Positions 4,684-5,730 of a stretch of 5,730 nucleotides of DNA are shown one piece after another. The notes below the pieces were generated by a model. The model ran no database searches and was not told the DNA's origin. It saw nothing but the letters and a program-made list of their open reading frames with translations. How positions within the stretch are numbered: position 1 is the stretch's first letter; each line of letters begins with the position of its first letter. The stretch covers positions 1 through 5,730 of the forward strand of contig JAJXVI010000185.1 of the NCBI GenBank assembly GCA_021782195.1, written 5' to 3'. The stretch is from a bacterium (GTDB lineage: Bacteria > Vulcanimicrobiota > Xenobia > RGZZ01). The position numbers and the translations under genes were made by a program.

Positions 4684-5730
4684 TCACAGAGCCGTAAAGA
4701 TCCGACTCAACCAGACCGCACAGAACATGATGAAGTGCGAGGCCGGAACAAAGACAAGTTGCGACAGCAGCGTCCCCAGCAATGCACCACTCGTCAGGAA
4801 TACAGCCATCGCATAGATGTGGCGCACGGGACGCTCGCCCGCCGCGCATTCATCGGTGATGAGTGCAGCGGTAGGCGTGACGACGATTCCCAGCGTGATC
4901 GTCGCAAGACCGTTGACAACGGCTGAAAGAAGCGTCGCGGTACGGGCCAGATGACCGCTCAATTGCGCCCCTGCATAGATCGATGACATAACGCCGACCG
5001 TCGTAATGCTCAGTGCAAGACAGTTTCCCCACACGAGGCCAGCCGGAAGCGCCCGGAAATCGCGAAATCGAACGCCAAAAAGGCTCGGTCTCCGCAAACA
5101 CCGAAACAGAGCAAGCACGCCACGAGGCGTGCACAGTTTCAGGAACACCCTCGCCAGCGAACCAAGCGTCTCCATCCTGGTAATGGCCAGACAGTAGATC
5201 TCTACACAGGTCGGCATGAGAAGAAACCCTGCGAACACACCCACGCTCGCTCCCAGGACCACCACGCGAAAAGCAGGCACGAGTTGCGCAATGTGGTGTG
5301 TCTTCACCGCGTGGTCACTGATCGAGCCGAGGATGGGCGCGTACACCTGCGAGGCCACGCTGGTCACGAGAAAGAAGACGTTGTATATCGACATCGCCGT
5401 CGCGACACGCTTCGTCAGAACAGCGGACACTCGATCCACGTTTGCCGCCGTCTGCAGAAGCGCCATCAGACAGTTCACCCCGGCCACCAGCCACAATGTA
5501 CCGGCCAGTCCCCCGCCATGAGCACCAAGTAGGCGGGTCAGGAACTGGATCCACTCCGTCCCGCGCTCGAGCAGGAGCAACCCCGTCAACCCCCCCACAA
5601 AATTTCCGGCCGCAAGATGCACCGCGGCCACAACGACGTCTTCGCGGGGACGTTCGCCCGCCAGCGCCTGGTCGGTAATCATCGCCGCCACGGGGTTGAC
5701 CCAGATGGTGAAGGAAATCAACGCAAACGC
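4684..5730 (-). CDS. amj: Amj-family lipid II flippase, tandem-domain fusion (5' end off the window)
   Basis: The visible part is 348 residues of a polytopic membrane protein; the frame stays open through the right edge. Residues about 80-348 form one complete unit of the Amj family (DUF2837, alternate to MurJ). The hallmarks are TKRVATAMSIYNVFFLVTS (106-124), APILGSISD (131-139), the ALSITTVGVMSSIYAGA segment, LSAVVNGLATITLGIVV, and TPTAALITDECAAGERP (285-301). Residues 1-68 repeat the end of such a unit: NPVAAMITDQALAGERP (12-28) then a membrane segment. About 24 of 63 aligned residues are identical, offset by exactly 273 residues (819 bp). So the full protein is probably two fused Amj units of about 270 aa. 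Amj exports lipid-linked peptidoglycan precursor across the inner membrane in Bacillus. Flippase activity here is by family only. A TTG at 5721 is not taken as the start because it would begin inside the repeat. Confidence 0.85.
   Translation of the reverse strand, partial: AFALISFTIWVNPVAAMITDQALAGERPREDVVVAAVHLAAGNFVGGLTGLLLLERGTEWIQFLTRLLGAHGGGLAGTLWLVAGVNCLMALLQTAANVDRVSAVLTKRVATAMSIYNVFFLVTSVASQVYAPILGSISDHAVKTHHIAQLVPAFRVVVLGASVGVFAGFLLMPTCVEIYCLAITRMETLGSLARVFLKLCTPRGVLALFRCLRRPSLFGVRFRDFRALPAGLVWGNCLALSITTVGVMSSIYAGAQLSGHLARTATLLSAVVNGLATITLGIVVTPTAALITDECAAGERPVRHIYAMAVFLTSGALLGTLLSQLVFVPASHFIMFCAVWLSRIFTAL

Noticed and set aside
4052..4816. 254-aa plus-strand open frame overlapping mnmA and the end of amj
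   Set aside because: It is Arg/Ser-rich and overlaps conserved MnmA coding sequence in another frame, continuing antisense to amj. It is a shadow frame.

Overview
The window is about 60% G+C and carries bacterial genes only. It suggests a GC-rich, probably little-cultured bacterium. The cysteine desulfurase, the CxxC-type MnmA and the Amj-type flippase are not diagnostic of a phylum. A strong promoter whose predicted +1 is the start codon itself points to a lineage that tolerates leaderless mRNAs. No lineage is asserted.

Layout from left to right. Bases 127-903 (+) encode an unrecognised 258-aa protein with a degenerate GTxG beta-type repeat. Bases 1122-1490 (+) encode an unrecognised 122-aa protein behind a 218-bp gap that contains three inverted repeats. 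A TPR protein (1527-2054, -) converges on it. A 293-bp divergent intergenic region (2055-2347) holds a degenerate 16-bp tandem repeat over the TPR gene's ribosome binding site, two hairpins, and a strong extended -10 promoter. That promoter drives a two-gene operon on the + strand: a NifS/IscS-type cysteine desulfurase (2348-3508) and mnmA (3505-4632), overlapping by ATGA. After a short gap with a hairpin comes a convergent membrane-protein gene (4684-5730, -) that runs off the right edge. It is an Amj (alternate lipid II flippase) homologue, and the visible part shows two Amj units fused in one chain.

How the genes work together. The desulfurase and MnmA form the sulfur-delivery and tRNA 2-thiouridylation pair, as in the YrvO-MnmA pair of Bacillus. 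The desulfurase takes sulfur from cysteine as a persulfide, and MnmA adenylates U34 of tRNA(Lys/Glu/Gln) and installs s2U. A TPR protein near this pair is a known arrangement in Firmicutes, but here it is divergently oriented. The Amj protein belongs to peptidoglycan precursor export and has no evident link to the thiolation pair. The two left-hand genes remain of unknown function.

No rRNA, tRNA, CRISPR array, insertion sequence or transposase was seen. No gene-free stretch exceeds 300 bases. The most interesting items are the tandem Amj fusion, the leaderless desulfurase promoter with a perfect palindrome in its spacer, and the repeat array over the TPR ribosome binding site.
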